64,000 nt of DNA from Bacteroidota bacterium (lineage in GTDB: Bacteria > Bacteroidota > Bacteroidia > Chitinophagales > Chitinophagaceae), in assembly GCA_005798905.1 (NCBI GenBank), contig SYIK01000005.1:186001-250000 (forward strand). The letters run 5' to 3'. Each line of letters starts with the position of its first letter. The stretch's first letter is position 1. Below, piece after piece: positions 16,110 through 25,701 of the stretch. The translations under genes and the position numbers were made by a program. Below the pieces are notes generated by a model, which made no database searches, had not been told where the DNA came from, and saw only the letters and a list, made by a program, of their open reading frames with translations.

Positions 16110-19100
16110 ATGAATTTCAGAAAAGTAAACAATATCACAGGTTGGTTGATTTGTTTAATCGCATGTTCAACTTATATTTTAACCGCAGAAGCAACTGCAA
16201 GTTTGTGGGATACCGGCGAGTTTATCGCCAGTGCTTATAAAATTCAATTACCCCATCCACCGGGTGCGCCGTTATTTGTTTTACTTGGTCGGTTTTTCAT
16301 TATTTTATTTGGAGATAATCCTGCCAATGCTGCTTTTGCAGTAAACACAATGAGTGCGTTGGTAAGTGGTTTTACCATCTTATTTCTTTTTTGGACCATT
16401 ACTCATTTTGCTCGCAAGATGTTTGTGAATACAGGCGAAGAACTTACTCGTTCTCAAACATTTACAGTAATGACTGCGGGTGTAGTTGGTGCGCTTGCTT
16501 ATACTTTTAGCGATTCGTTTTGGTTCAGCGCAGTAGAAGGAGAAGTTTACGCATTGTCTTCTTTTTTTACAGCAATAGTTTTTTGGGCAATGCTAAAATG
16601 GGAACATGCCGATGAGCGTGCCGGTAAAAATTTAATGGAGAAAAACCATGCCGACCGATGGATTGTTTTTATCTTTTTTATGATGGGACTTTCGGTTGCT
16701 GTTCACTTATTAAATCTACTTACGATTCCTGCTATTGTAATGATTTATTATTTCCGCCGCTATACAAATAGTTTAAAAGGAGCTACTTGGGCTTTTTTAA
16801 TTGGTTGTATTCTTACCGGACTTGTTCAGGTTGTGGTAATAAAATCATCGGTACAAATTGCCGGTAAATTTGACATTCTTTTTACCAACAGTTTTAACCT
16901 TCCGTTTTTTACGGGATTCATTCTTTTCTTTTTATTACTTGCTGTTTTATTTTGGTTTGGTTTTCGTTGGGCTAGAAAAAATAATTTCACTTCACTTGTA
17001 CTCGGTTTGTGGTGTGTAGTCTTCATGTTGCTTGGATATTCTACTTATGTTACAACGCTTATCCGTTCCAATGCAAATCCATCCATTGATATGAATAATG
17101 TGGAAGACCCAATGAGTTTGGTTTATTATTTGGGCCGCGACCAATACGGATCTCAACCACTTTTATATGGACCGCATTTTACAGCAAATCAAGTTGACGA
17201 AGATGGGAATGGCTATTATGATTATAACGAAGAGGCAATGAAATACGGCAAGGGCGATTCAAAATATATTGAATTGGGAAAAGGATTTGATCCCATTTAT
17301 GAAAAAGAAGATATGATGATTTTCCCAAGAATTTGGGATGTTACGGATCAACAAGATCATGTTCGTTTTTATGCACAATGGCTTGGGAAAGGACAATCGC
17401 AAGATCCGCAAACGGGAAGAATGAAATACGAAGACCCAACTTATGCTGATAATATAAATTGGTTTTTCAGTTATCAAATGGGGCAAATGTATTGGCGCTA
17501 TTTTATGTGGAATTTTTCTGGTAAACAAAACGATTTACAAGGTTTTGGAAATAAACGAGATGGAAATTGGGTTTCAGGAATTCCGATTATTGATAATAAA
17601 ATTCTTGGAGACCAATCGAAACTTCCCGATGAATTGAAAAATGATAAAGCACACAACACATTATTTTTAATTCCATTCCTTTTGGGAATCGTTGGATGTG
17701 TTTATCAATTTATTAAAAACAAAAAAGATTGGTTTGTTAATTTTTTACTTTTCTTTTTTACAGGAATTGCAATTGTACTGTATTTGAACCAAGCAGGAAA
17801 TCAACCACGCGAAAGGGATTATGCGTATGTGGGATCTTTTTATGCTTTTGCAGTGTGGATTGGAATGGCAGTGGTTTCTTTTGTAAAATTAGTTAGAGAA
17901 GATAAAACAACTTTTATCAATACACTTTGTTTTGGTTCACTTTTAACTTTTATAATTACGGCATTTAGTTTAAGCAATTTTTCCGGTGGAGATATGCTTC
18001 AAAGTGCATTATTGGTTACTGCTGTTTTTGCAATTGGATTAACGACCATTCGTTTTATATTGAAATTAATTTCAAGCAATGGAGAAAAAGAATCGCTTTT
18101 AAATATTGCAACATTGGTTGTTTGTTTTGCTGCACCTTTTCTAATGGCAAATCAAGAATGGGACGATCATGATCGCAGCAAAAAAACGTTGGCAAGAGAC
18201 AATGCAAAAAATTATTTAGAAAGTTGTGCTCCTAACGCTCTCCTTTTCACTTTTGGAGATAATGATACTTATCCACTTTGGTACGCGCAAGAAGTAGAAA
18301 ATGTGCGTCCGGATATTCGCATCATCAATACAAGTTTACTCGGAATTGATTGGTATATCAATCAACTTCGATATAAAGTAAATCAAAGCGATTCAGTTGA
18401 TGTATTGTGGACGCCGGATCAAATTAGAGGAAATAATAGAGCGTACATTCGATATGCACCGCCAGAAAATGTTTCTAAAGAAAATTTTTACGACTTGTAC
18501 GATGTAATGAAAAATGTAGTTGGTGCTGGAGAAAATACTGAATCGTATCCTGTAAAACGATTTTTAATCCCAATAAATAAAGAAACTTTACTTGCAAACG
18601 GAACAGTAAATTCAACTGATTCTATATTAAGTGATTTTCTTTTCGAACTTCCCGAACAACAAAATGGAATGGATCGTTCTCAATTAATTATGTTGAATAT
18701 TCTTGCATCAAACAATTGGAAGCGTCCAATTTATTTTACTGCTCCATACGGCGAATTAGGGTTTGCACATTTTTTAAGAAAAGATGGATTGAGCTATCGA
18801 TTGGTTCCGATAAAACTGGAATTTCCACAACAAAACTGGATTGTTGACAATACACTTCAGCAAGTAATGATGGGCGGTTCTAGCATTCGCGATAATAATT
18901 TAGACTTCATGTACAAAAACTTGTTGGAAAAATTTACATCGGGTTCGGCAAATAAAAACGGAGTTTATTTTGATGAAGAAAATCGCCGGCATTTATTAAA
19001 TATACGTGGGGCATTTGGCGAACTTGCAGGAAACATGGCTGACAAAGGAAGAAAAGAAGATGCAAAAAAATTAATTGAACGAAGTGAAGAATTGATAAGT

Positions 19101-19406
19101 ATAAAAAATCTTCCATTTGCAAGACCAAGTAGAGATAATTCGCACAATATTTATTCATTAATTTATCTGGAAGCAGCATATAAAACAGGTATGATTGAGT
19201 TAGCAGAAAAAATAAGAATTGCACTTAAAAAAGATATGGACCAACAAAAAGTATATTATGATTACTTAAAAGCAGAAAAAGAAAAACTTTACGAAACAAT
19301 ACTTCAAGAAGAAGATGTGAACAACCGGTTACAAGTAGTTTTGGAAGCGGTTGTAAAAAAATACAACCCGTCAAAAGCAGTTCCGCTTTCCATCCCAAGT
19401 AAATAA
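16110..19406 (+). CDS. Membrane glycosyltransferase, DUF2723/GT117 family
   Basis: The 1098-residue protein has an N-terminal multi-span region. The DUF2723 motif around residues 28-60 (ASLWDTGEFIASAYKIQLPH, then PPGAPLF) resembles GT-C enzymes, with the Asp-Glu pair after the first span as likely catalytic residues. About 12-14 spans alternate with loops to residue ~690. A large soluble C-terminal domain starts near FGDNDTYPLWYAQEVE. The family is almost confined to Bacteroidetes and is thought to glycosylate exported or membrane products using lipid-linked donors. It appears full length. Confidence 0.88.
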   Translation: MNFRKVNNITGWLICLIACSTYILTAEATASLWDTGEFIASAYKIQLPHPPGAPLFVLLGRFFIILFGDNPANAAFAVNTMSALVSGFTILFLFWTITHFARKMFVNTGEELTRSQTFTVMTAGVVGALAYTFSDSFWFSAVEGEVYALSSFFTAIVFWAMLKWEHADERAGKNLMEKNHADRWIVFIFFMMGLSVAVHLLNLLTIPAIVMIYYFRRYTNSLKGATWAFLIGCILTGLVQVVVIKSSVQIAGKFDILFTNSFNLPFFTGFILFFLLLAVLFWFGFRWARKNNFTSLVLGLWCVVFMLLGYSTYVTTLIRSNANPSIDMNNVEDPMSLVYYLGRDQYGSQPLLYGPHFTANQVDEDGNGYYDYNEEAMKYGKGDSKYIELGKGFDPIYEKEDMMIFPRIWDVTDQQDHVRFYAQWLGKGQSQDPQTGRMKYEDPTYADNINWFFSYQMGQMYWRYFMWNFSGKQNDLQGFGNKRDGNWVSGIPIIDNKILGDQSKLPDELKNDKAHNTLFLIPFLLGIVGCVYQFIKNKKDWFVNFLLFFFTGIAIVLYLNQAGNQPRERDYAYVGSFYAFAVWIGMAVVSFVKLVREDKTTFINTLCFGSLLTFIITAFSLSNFSGGDMLQSALLVTAVFAIGLTTIRFILKLISSNGEKESLLNIATLVVCFAAPFLMANQEWDDHDRSKKTLARDNAKNYLESCAPNALLFTFGDNDTYPLWYAQEVENVRPDIRIINTSLLGIDWYINQLRYKVNQSDSVDVLWTPDQIRGNNRAYIRYAPPENVSKENFYDLYDVMKNVVGAGENTESYPVKRFLIPINKETLLANGTVNSTDSILSDFLFELPEQQNGMDRSQLIMLNILASNNWKRPIYFTAPYGELGFAHFLRKDGLSYRLVPIKLEFPQQNWIVDNTLQQVMMGGSSIRDNNLDFMYKNLLEKFTSGSANKNGVYFDEENRRHLLNIRGAFGELAGNMADKGRKEDAKKLIERSEELISIKNLPFARPSRDNSHNIYSLIYLEAAYKTGMIELAEKIRIALKKDMDQQKVYYDYLKAEKEKLYETILQEEDVNNRLQVVLEAVVKKYNPSKAVPLSIPSK

Positions 19407-19430
19407 TAAAACATTTATTTCTAAATATTA

Positions 19431-19458
19431 AATCCTCACTTGTTGGGGATTTTTTTTT
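19431..19458 (+). terminator. Terminator after the GT117 gene
   Basis: ATCCTC-ACTTGTT-GGGGAT forms a 6-bp stem (one wobble) followed by eight to nine T. It lies 25 bp after the stop codon and just before the convergent murB end. Confidence 0.7.
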
Positions 19459-19465
19459 AGAGGTT

Positions 19466-20500
19466 TTAGAAAATATTTACTTCTCGCTCAAGCGTTATTC
19501 CGAATTTTTGATACACAGTTTCTAAAACCGCTTCGCTTAAATTGTAAATTTCTTTCCCATTCGAATTGCCGTGATTAACCAAGACTAATGCTTGTTTTTC
19601 GTGACAACCCGCATCGCCTACTCGATAGCCTTTCCAAGTCACACCGGCATTGGGACCGCATTGTTCGACCAACCAACCCGCAGCTAATTTTTTATTGCCG
19701 TTTGCTAATTCGTACGAAACAATTGTTGGAAATAATACTTTTAATTTTTCAAATTCCTCGGAACTTATTTCTGGGTTTTTAAAAAAACTTCCGGCGTTTC
19801 CAATTATTTCAGGATCGGGAAGTTTTGATTTTCTGATATTAATTACGGCTTGACAAATTGTTTTAACTGACAATTTTTTCTCAGCATTTTTTTCAAGTTC
19901 TTGCTGAATTGCTCCATATTCAATATTAAAAATTGGAAACTTTCGCAATCGAAAACTCGTACTAAGAATTACAAATTGATTTTTAAATTTATTTTTGAAA
20001 ACACTATCACGATAGCCAAATGCACAATCGTTCAGTGAAAAATTATGAACAACTTTTTCATTGATTTCAAATGCTTCTAAACTAAAAAAAACATTTTTTA
20101 ATTCAACGCCGTATGCACCAATATTTTGAATTGGAGCTGCACCAACTGTACCCGGAATCAATGCAAGATTTTCTACACCTCCCCAATTGTGTTCGATGCA
20201 ATGCAGCACAAAACTGTGCCAATTCACTCCTGCGCCCACTTTCACATAAATATATTCTGCATCTTCTTTAATCGTTTCTATTCCCGCAATTTCATTTTTT
20301 ATAACAAGTCCATTATAATTTTTAGTAAAAAGAATATTACTTCCGCCTCCCAAAACAAGTTTTGTTTCCTTGCGCATTGATTGTAAAAACAACAACTCTT
20401 TCAACCCTTCTACTGATTTTATTGCAACAAAAAATTTGGCAATAGAATCAATCCCAAAAGTGTTAAACGATTTTAATGATATATTTTCTTGAACTTTCAT
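19466..20500 (-). CDS. murB: UDP-N-acetylmuramate dehydrogenase
   Basis: The 344-residue MurB reduces UDP-GlcNAc-enolpyruvate to UDP-MurNAc in peptidoglycan synthesis. FAD-binding motifs are LGGGSNILF (~50) and PGTVGAAPIQNIGAYGVEL (~113-131). YRDSVFK and the catalytic-serine region GNAGSFFKNPEIS (~235) follow. The form with an early Tyr loop and the tail GITLEREVNIF is type I, as in E. coli. It lies 15 bp downstream of priA on the same strand, possibly one transcript. Confidence 0.96.
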   Translation of the reverse strand: MKVQENISLKSFNTFGIDSIAKFFVAIKSVEGLKELLFLQSMRKETKLVLGGGSNILFTKNYNGLVIKNEIAGIETIKEDAEYIYVKVGAGVNWHSFVLHCIEHNWGGVENLALIPGTVGAAPIQNIGAYGVELKNVFFSLEAFEINEKVVHNFSLNDCAFGYRDSVFKNKFKNQFVILSTSFRLRKFPIFNIEYGAIQQELEKNAEKKLSVKTICQAVINIRKSKLPDPEIIGNAGSFFKNPEISSEEFEKLKVLFPTIVSYELANGNKKLAAGWLVEQCGPNAGVTWKGYRVGDAGCHEKQALVLVNHGNSNGKEIYNLSEAVLETVYQKFGITLEREVNIF

Positions 20501-20515
20501 TTATTAAAAAAATAA

Positions 20516-22966
20516 TTAAACAGGATCTACATCCATGACAATTGTTACGCTACTAAATCTTTTTTCATTGTGCAACAATTGCACTTGTTGTAATAATTCA
20601 TTTTTACACTGTGAAATTATTGACGAATCTTTTGGCAATTTTAATAATAGCTCCATCAAATATTGGTCACGAACACGATTAACAACCGGTTCTGCCGGCC
20701 CCAACAAATAATTGCTGTACAGCGTATTCATTGCTTTTGCAAAATATTCCGCAGCTGCAACAACTGTTGTTTTTATTTTATGTTTAAATTTTACTTGTAT
20801 AAATCGCGAAAAAGGCGGATAGAAAAATTGTTTTCGTTTTGCTATTTCAACTAAATAAAAATCAAGATAATTGTGCTGTTTTACAAATTGCAAAATGGGA
20901 TGATTTGGTTGCATTGTTTGCAACATTACTTTGCCCGTTGCTTCTTTTCTGCCGGCTCTTCCACTCACTTGTTGCATTAATTGAAATCCACGTTCGTGTA
21001 CTCTAAAATCTGCAAAGCTTAGTAAAGCATCTGCATCCAAAATTCCAACCAAATCTACATTGTCAAAGTCAAGTCCTTTCACCACCATTTGTGTTCCAAC
21101 TAAAATATCAATTTTACGTTGTTCAAATTGTTGAATTAAAATGTCGTGCGCATTTTTTCCTTTAATCGTATCTACATCCATTCGTGCAATTCGTGCATTT
21201 GGAAATTGTTCCACCAAAATTTCTTCAATTTTTTCTGTCCCAAAATTTTTCTGTATAAACTTATAGCTTCCGCAAGCAGCACAAGTTTGAATTGGTGGAT
21301 AATTGGTTCCACAATAATGACAAATTAATTTGTTGTTTAATTTATGAAATGTAAGCGATACATCGCAATGCTTACATTGCGGTATCCATCCGCAAACAGA
21401 ACAAATTTGATATGGTGTGTGCCCACGACGATTCTGGAAAAGTAAAACCTGTTTCCCTTTTTGAAGCACTTCATTTATTGCATCCACAAGTGGCGGTGAA
21501 ATAATAGTTTTTTCTTTCGCCTTTTGAACATTTTTTTTAGTATCAATAAATTCAATCGGCGGAAGTTGAACATCACCAAATCGTTGCAACAATTCAACCA
21601 AACCAAATTTATTTGTTGTTGCATTTTGATAAGTCTCCAATGACGGCGTTGCACTTCCCAATAAAGTTTTTGCAGCAAATAACGAAGAAAGATAAACTCC
21701 GGCATCGCGGCCATGGTAGCGAGGTGCAGGATCTTGTTGCTTAAAAGAACTATCGTGCTCTTCGTCACAAATAAGCAACCCTAAATTCATAAAAGGTAAA
21801 AAAATAGAAGAACGTGCACCTAATACAATTTTCAATTCACCGCTTTTTACTTTGTTCCAAATTTCTACTCTTTCATTTTGTGAAAATTTTGAATGATAAA
21901 TTCCCACGTTACCGCCAAAATGTTTTTGTAAACGACGAATGATTTGCGAAGTCAATGCAATTTCGGGTAAGAGATATAAAACTTGTTTCCCTTCTCGAAT
22001 ATATTCTTCAATAAGTTTGATATAAACCAATGTTTTTCCACTTCCTGTAACTCCGTGTAATAAACAAACAGATTTTTCGGAGAAAGATTGTTTTATTTTT
22101 TCAACAACTTGCAGTTGTAATTTTGATAAATTAAAATCAAGATTGATATCTTTTGGTAAATAAAAAATTCTATCAACAGTTCTTTTTTCTAAATAAAAAA
22201 TATTTTTTTCAACCAACCCTTTTACTTGTGCATCCGTTGCTTTTGCTTTTTTTAGCAATTCTGTTTTTGAAACACTCCCTTCTGTTTTTGATAAATGCAA
22301 AAAACTCAATAATAATTCCATTTGCTTTTCAGCACGTTGTAATCGTTTATCTTCATTCAACAATTTAGACAATTGTTCTTCCTTATTATATTCGGAATTC
22401 AACAAAACAAACGTTTCTTTTTTGGGAGTGTAAGTTTGTTTTAAAGTTTCCCAAACAAAACAAACTCTTTTTTGAATTAGCTGATTTGTAACAGGATAAG
22501 AGTGTAAAGAATCAAGAATTTGCTGTACTTCCGAAAGTTTCAATTCTTTTTTAATTAACAAAGCTTCTGCAACTAAATATTCATCGTGGCTTAAAGTAGA
22601 AAAATCATCGCCAAATTCATCATTAAAAACCAAAATAGTTTCGCTTGATAATTTAAAATGCGATGGCAATGCAGCCGCCATCAGCTCACCTTCCGTGCAC
22701 ATATAATAATTTGCCATCCACTCCCACAATGCCAATTGCTGTTCGAAAACAACGGGCGATTCATCCAACAAATTCAATATTTCTTTTGGTTCAAATTCTG
22801 TTGGTTTATTGTGATGAATTCGTTTTACAATTCCTGCATATCTTTTATTTTTTCCAAGATTTACTTCCACTCTGCAACCTGGTTTTAATACATTTTTCAT
22901 CTTGTCAGGAACTGACCATGTATAATTTTTAGGAAGTGCAAGCGGTATTATTATTTCAGCAAACAT
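20516..22966 (-). CDS. priA: Primosomal protein N' (replication restart helicase PriA)
   Basis: The 816-residue PriA has an N-terminal DNA-binding domain (1-~110), Walker A HGVTGSGKT (~303-311) and Walker B LICDEEHDSSF. Zinc-binding Cys clusters follow (CSVCGWIPQCKHC, then CHYCG and CAACG). Helicase motifs V-VI include GTQMVVKGLDFDNV and QVSGRAGR. It reloads the replicative helicase at stalled forks. All motifs are intact and the length is usual. Confidence 0.96.
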   Translation of the reverse strand: MFAEIIIPLALPKNYTWSVPDKMKNVLKPGCRVEVNLGKNKRYAGIVKRIHHNKPTEFEPKEILNLLDESPVVFEQQLALWEWMANYYMCTEGELMAAALPSHFKLSSETILVFNDEFGDDFSTLSHDEYLVAEALLIKKELKLSEVQQILDSLHSYPVTNQLIQKRVCFVWETLKQTYTPKKETFVLLNSEYNKEEQLSKLLNEDKRLQRAEKQMELLLSFLHLSKTEGSVSKTELLKKAKATDAQVKGLVEKNIFYLEKRTVDRIFYLPKDINLDFNLSKLQLQVVEKIKQSFSEKSVCLLHGVTGSGKTLVYIKLIEEYIREGKQVLYLLPEIALTSQIIRRLQKHFGGNVGIYHSKFSQNERVEIWNKVKSGELKIVLGARSSIFLPFMNLGLLICDEEHDSSFKQQDPAPRYHGRDAGVYLSSLFAAKTLLGSATPSLETYQNATTNKFGLVELLQRFGDVQLPPIEFIDTKKNVQKAKEKTIISPPLVDAINEVLQKGKQVLLFQNRRGHTPYQICSVCGWIPQCKHCDVSLTFHKLNNKLICHYCGTNYPPIQTCAACGSYKFIQKNFGTEKIEEILVEQFPNARIARMDVDTIKGKNAHDILIQQFEQRKIDILVGTQMVVKGLDFDNVDLVGILDADALLSFADFRVHERGFQLMQQVSGRAGRKEATGKVMLQTMQPNHPILQFVKQHNYLDFYLVEIAKRKQFFYPPFSRFIQVKFKHKIKTTVVAAAEYFAKAMNTLYSNYLLGPAEPVVNRVRDQYLMELLLKLPKDSSIISQCKNELLQQVQLLHNEKRFSSVTIVMDVDPV

Positions 22967-23006
22967 TATTTTTAAAAATGCTTTTTATTCAATTAAAATG
23001 ATACAA

Positions 23007-23768
23007 TTAATTTTTAATCCAACTGGCTTTGTATTCAATTAATTTCTTTCCCATTATGGAATAAACTTTTTGTTTCAAAGTTGCAATATCTTCCAATCCA
23101 TAACCTTCAACAGAAATTTCTTCCAAAAAAATGGAACGACTTTTTCCTGGATTAAGTGTAAAAAGATTTCGATAGTGCATTCGATCAAATGCATCGAGCA
23201 ATAAAAATGGTTTGATTGGTGTTTGTGTTTCAATCGCTACGCGAAAAGCGCCGTCATAAAAATCTTTCAGCGGTTTATTACTCATATTAAAAGTTCCTTC
23301 GGGCATTACTAAAATAGAAACACCTTTACTAATAATTGACACTAAATTTCGAACACTTTTAGCACGATGTTCCGCGTCGCTTCTATCCACAACTACAACT
23401 ACCGTGCGATAAATAAATCCGAAAACGGGTAAATTGCTTAACTCAATTCTTCCTAAAACCCGAATGGGATTACGAATTGTTTTTATAAATAGTATAGCAT
23501 CCAAATAAGAAATATGATTACCAACAAAAATGTATTGTCGCCCTTTTACAAGCGGTTGTTCGTAGCTATTTTTATGACGAATAAATGTCAACAAAAACAT
23601 CAGATCCACACAAATCACACATATCCGATAAATAAAATTGCCCCCATTAATTCTTCCAAAAATAGAAGCAATTAAAGCAAATGGAAAAATCAACAACAGA
23701 AAAAACACAAAAAGAAGTAGTGCATAAATACAATACACTATTTGAAATATTTTTTGAATCAATTTCAT
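23007..23768 (-). CDS. plsC: 1-acyl-sn-glycerol-3-phosphate acyltransferase (PlsC family)
   Basis: The 253-residue protein has an N-terminal membrane hairpin (~8-60) followed by the PlsC domain. Its motifs are NHISYLDAI (NHx4D, near residue 85), VDRSDAEHR, MPEGTFN (substrate binding, ~157) and PIKPFLL. It transfers an acyl chain to lysophosphatidic acid in phospholipid synthesis at the inner membrane. Other lysophospholipid acyltransferases share these motifs, so the exact substrate is less certain than the family. Confidence 0.88.
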   Translation of the reverse strand: MKLIQKIFQIVYCIYALLLFVFFLLLIFPFALIASIFGRINGGNFIYRICVICVDLMFLLTFIRHKNSYEQPLVKGRQYIFVGNHISYLDAILFIKTIRNPIRVLGRIELSNLPVFGFIYRTVVVVVDRSDAEHRAKSVRNLVSIISKGVSILVMPEGTFNMSNKPLKDFYDGAFRVAIETQTPIKPFLLLDAFDRMHYRNLFTLNPGKSRSIFLEEISVEGYGLEDIATLKQKVYSIMGKKLIEYKASWIKN

Positions 23769-23864
23769 CTTTTATAAATTAAATGTTCAACAAATCTAAT
23801 TCTGGAATAGTACAATTATAGATTTAAGTTGAAAATTATTTTAGCATTTCGGATGGGTAAATCT

Positions 23865-23872
23865 TAATTTTG
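23865..23872 (+). promoter_or_regulatory. -7 promoter element for mtaB
   Basis: TAATTTTG matches TAnnTTTG exactly and ends 7 bp before the ATG at 23880, implying a nearly leaderless transcript. Confidence 0.5.
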
Positions 23873-23879
23873 TACGCTA

Positions 23880-25136
23880 ATGGCAGTAGCAAAAACAGTG
23901 GCATTCCACACGTTGGGTTGCAAACTCAATTTTTCAGAAACTTCTACCCTTTCCCGCATGTTGGGAAATGACGGGTTTGAAAAAAAAGATTTTACTGACA
24001 AAGCCGATGTGTATGTAATAAATACTTGCTCCGTTACCGAAAACGCCGACAAAGAATGCCGTCAATTGGTTCGCAGAATTCAACGAAAATCGCCAGAAAG
24101 TTTGGTAGTAATTACGGGTTGTTATGCACAATTAAAACCAAAAGAAATTGCAGCTATTCCCGGAGTAGATTTAGTATTAGGTGCTTCAGAAAAATTTAAT
24201 CTTACAAAACATATTCATGAAATTGCAAAAGGAGATTCTACTAAAATTTGCAGTTGCGATGTAGAAGAAATTAAAGAATTTAAATCCTCTTTTTCTTTAA
24301 ATAAACGAACCCGCACTTTTTTGAAAGTTCAAGATGGGTGCGATTATAATTGTTCTTTTTGCACCATCCCGCAAGCAAGAGGAAAAAGTAGAAGCAACTC
24401 CATCGAAAATGTTTTAAAAGAGGTTGCACAAATTGCAGAAAATGGCGTAAAAGAAATTGTGTTAACGGGAGTTAATTTAGGCGATTTTGGAAACGTAAAA
24501 GAAGGCGACTTTTTTAAATTGATAAATGAATTAAATACAAATTCAGAAATAAAACGATACCGCATTTCTTCCATTGAACCTAATTTGTTGACGAATGAAA
24601 TTATAGAATTGGTTGCCAATAGCGATAAGTTTATGCCCCATTTTCATATCCCGTTGCAAAGTGGAAGCAATGAAATTTTAGGATTAATGCGCCGTCGCTA
24701 TAAAAAAGAATTGTACGAAGAAAAAGTAAATCAAATCAAATCGCTAATGCCGCATTGCTGTATTGGCGTAGATGTGATTGTTGGATTTCCGGGCGAAACG
24801 AAAACTCATTTTAAAGAAACGTTTGATTTTTTACATAAATTGGATATTTCCTATTTGCATGTTTTTACCTACTCCGAAAGAGATAACACCCATGCACTTC
24901 AACTTCCAAAAATTGTTCCATTGCAAATCAGACACGAACGAAATAAAACGCTCCGAAATCTTTCGTATATGAAAATGCAATACTTTACCGAGCAACACCA
25001 AGGGCAAATTCGTAAAGTACTTTTTGAAGGAGTTGATAAATCGAATATGATGGAGGGCTACACCGACAACTACATAAAAATTTCTGCGCCTTACAAAAAA
25101 GAATGGGTAAATGAAATTATAGATTGGAAAATTTGA
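23880..25136 (+). CDS. mtaB: tRNA t6A37 methylthiotransferase MtaB
   Basis: The 418-residue radical-SAM enzyme has an N-terminal UPF0004 domain (HTLGCKLNFSE, ~11-20, then NTCSVTENADKECR and ITGCYAQ). The radical SAM cluster is CDYNCSFCTIP (Cys near 153, 157, 160). A shortened TRAM domain ends the protein. The early TLGCK form and overall length fit MtaB rather than MiaB or RimO. It adds a methylthio group to t6A37 in tRNA. Its TGA overlaps the next gene's ATG. Confidence 0.93.
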   Translation: MAVAKTVAFHTLGCKLNFSETSTLSRMLGNDGFEKKDFTDKADVYVINTCSVTENADKECRQLVRRIQRKSPESLVVITGCYAQLKPKEIAAIPGVDLVLGASEKFNLTKHIHEIAKGDSTKICSCDVEEIKEFKSSFSLNKRTRTFLKVQDGCDYNCSFCTIPQARGKSRSNSIENVLKEVAQIAENGVKEIVLTGVNLGDFGNVKEGDFFKLINELNTNSEIKRYRISSIEPNLLTNEIIELVANSDKFMPHFHIPLQSGSNEILGLMRRRYKKELYEEKVNQIKSLMPHCCIGVDVIVGFPGETKTHFKETFDFLHKLDISYLHVFTYSERDNTHALQLPKIVPLQIRHERNKTLRNLSYMKMQYFTEQHQGQIRKVLFEGVDKSNMMEGYTDNYIKISAPYKKEWVNEIIDWKI

Positions 25137-25594
25137 TGAATCTAACTAAAAAAATAGCAAATCAATTTAGAGAAGCCTTTTTTGGGAATAACTGGACTGA
25201 CTCAAATTTGAAAGATAATTTAGCGAATGTAACTTGGCAACAAGCCATTACAAAAGTTCACAATTTCTATACCATTGCTGCGTTGGTTTTTCACATTAAT
25301 TATTATGTAACTGCGGTTTTGAAAGTATTAGAAGGAAATCAACTAAATGCAAGCGATAAATACAGTTTCGATCTTCCGCCAATTCAGTCGCAGAAAGATT
25401 GGGGAAATTTTTTAAACGAAATTTGGACTAATATTGAAAATTTTTGCAAACTAATTGAACAAATGCCCGAAAGTAAACTTTGGGAAAATGTTGCAGTTGA
25501 AAAATATGGAAACTACTACAGAAATATACATGGCATTGTTGAACATTTACACTACCACCTAGGGCAAATTGTATTGATTAAAAAATTATTTTGA
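25136..25594 (+). CDS. DinB-like four-helix protein
   Basis: The 152-residue helical protein fits the DinB/YfiT-like (DUF664/DUF1572) superfamily. It has a His in VFHINYYV (~60) and a C-terminal IHGIVEHLHYHLGQIVLIKK with the typical H-x3-H metal pair. Such proteins bind a divalent metal; many are thiol-dependent transferases, but the reaction here is unknown. ATG at 25136 overlaps the mtaB stop (TGATG) and is preferred over the start inside mtaB. Confidence 0.75.
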   Translation: MNLTKKIANQFREAFFGNNWTDSNLKDNLANVTWQQAITKVHNFYTIAALVFHINYYVTAVLKVLEGNQLNASDKYSFDLPPIQSQKDWGNFLNEIWTNIENFCKLIEQMPESKLWENVAVEKYGNYYRNIHGIVEHLHYHLGQIVLIKKLF

Positions 25595-25701
25595 GAAATT
25601 TATTGCTAACTATCCGATTGTTTATTTTTACAATCTAAATTTTTGTTCTGTACACATTAAAAAAAATAGCGATTGTAATTGGACTAAGTTTTTTATTTCT
25701 A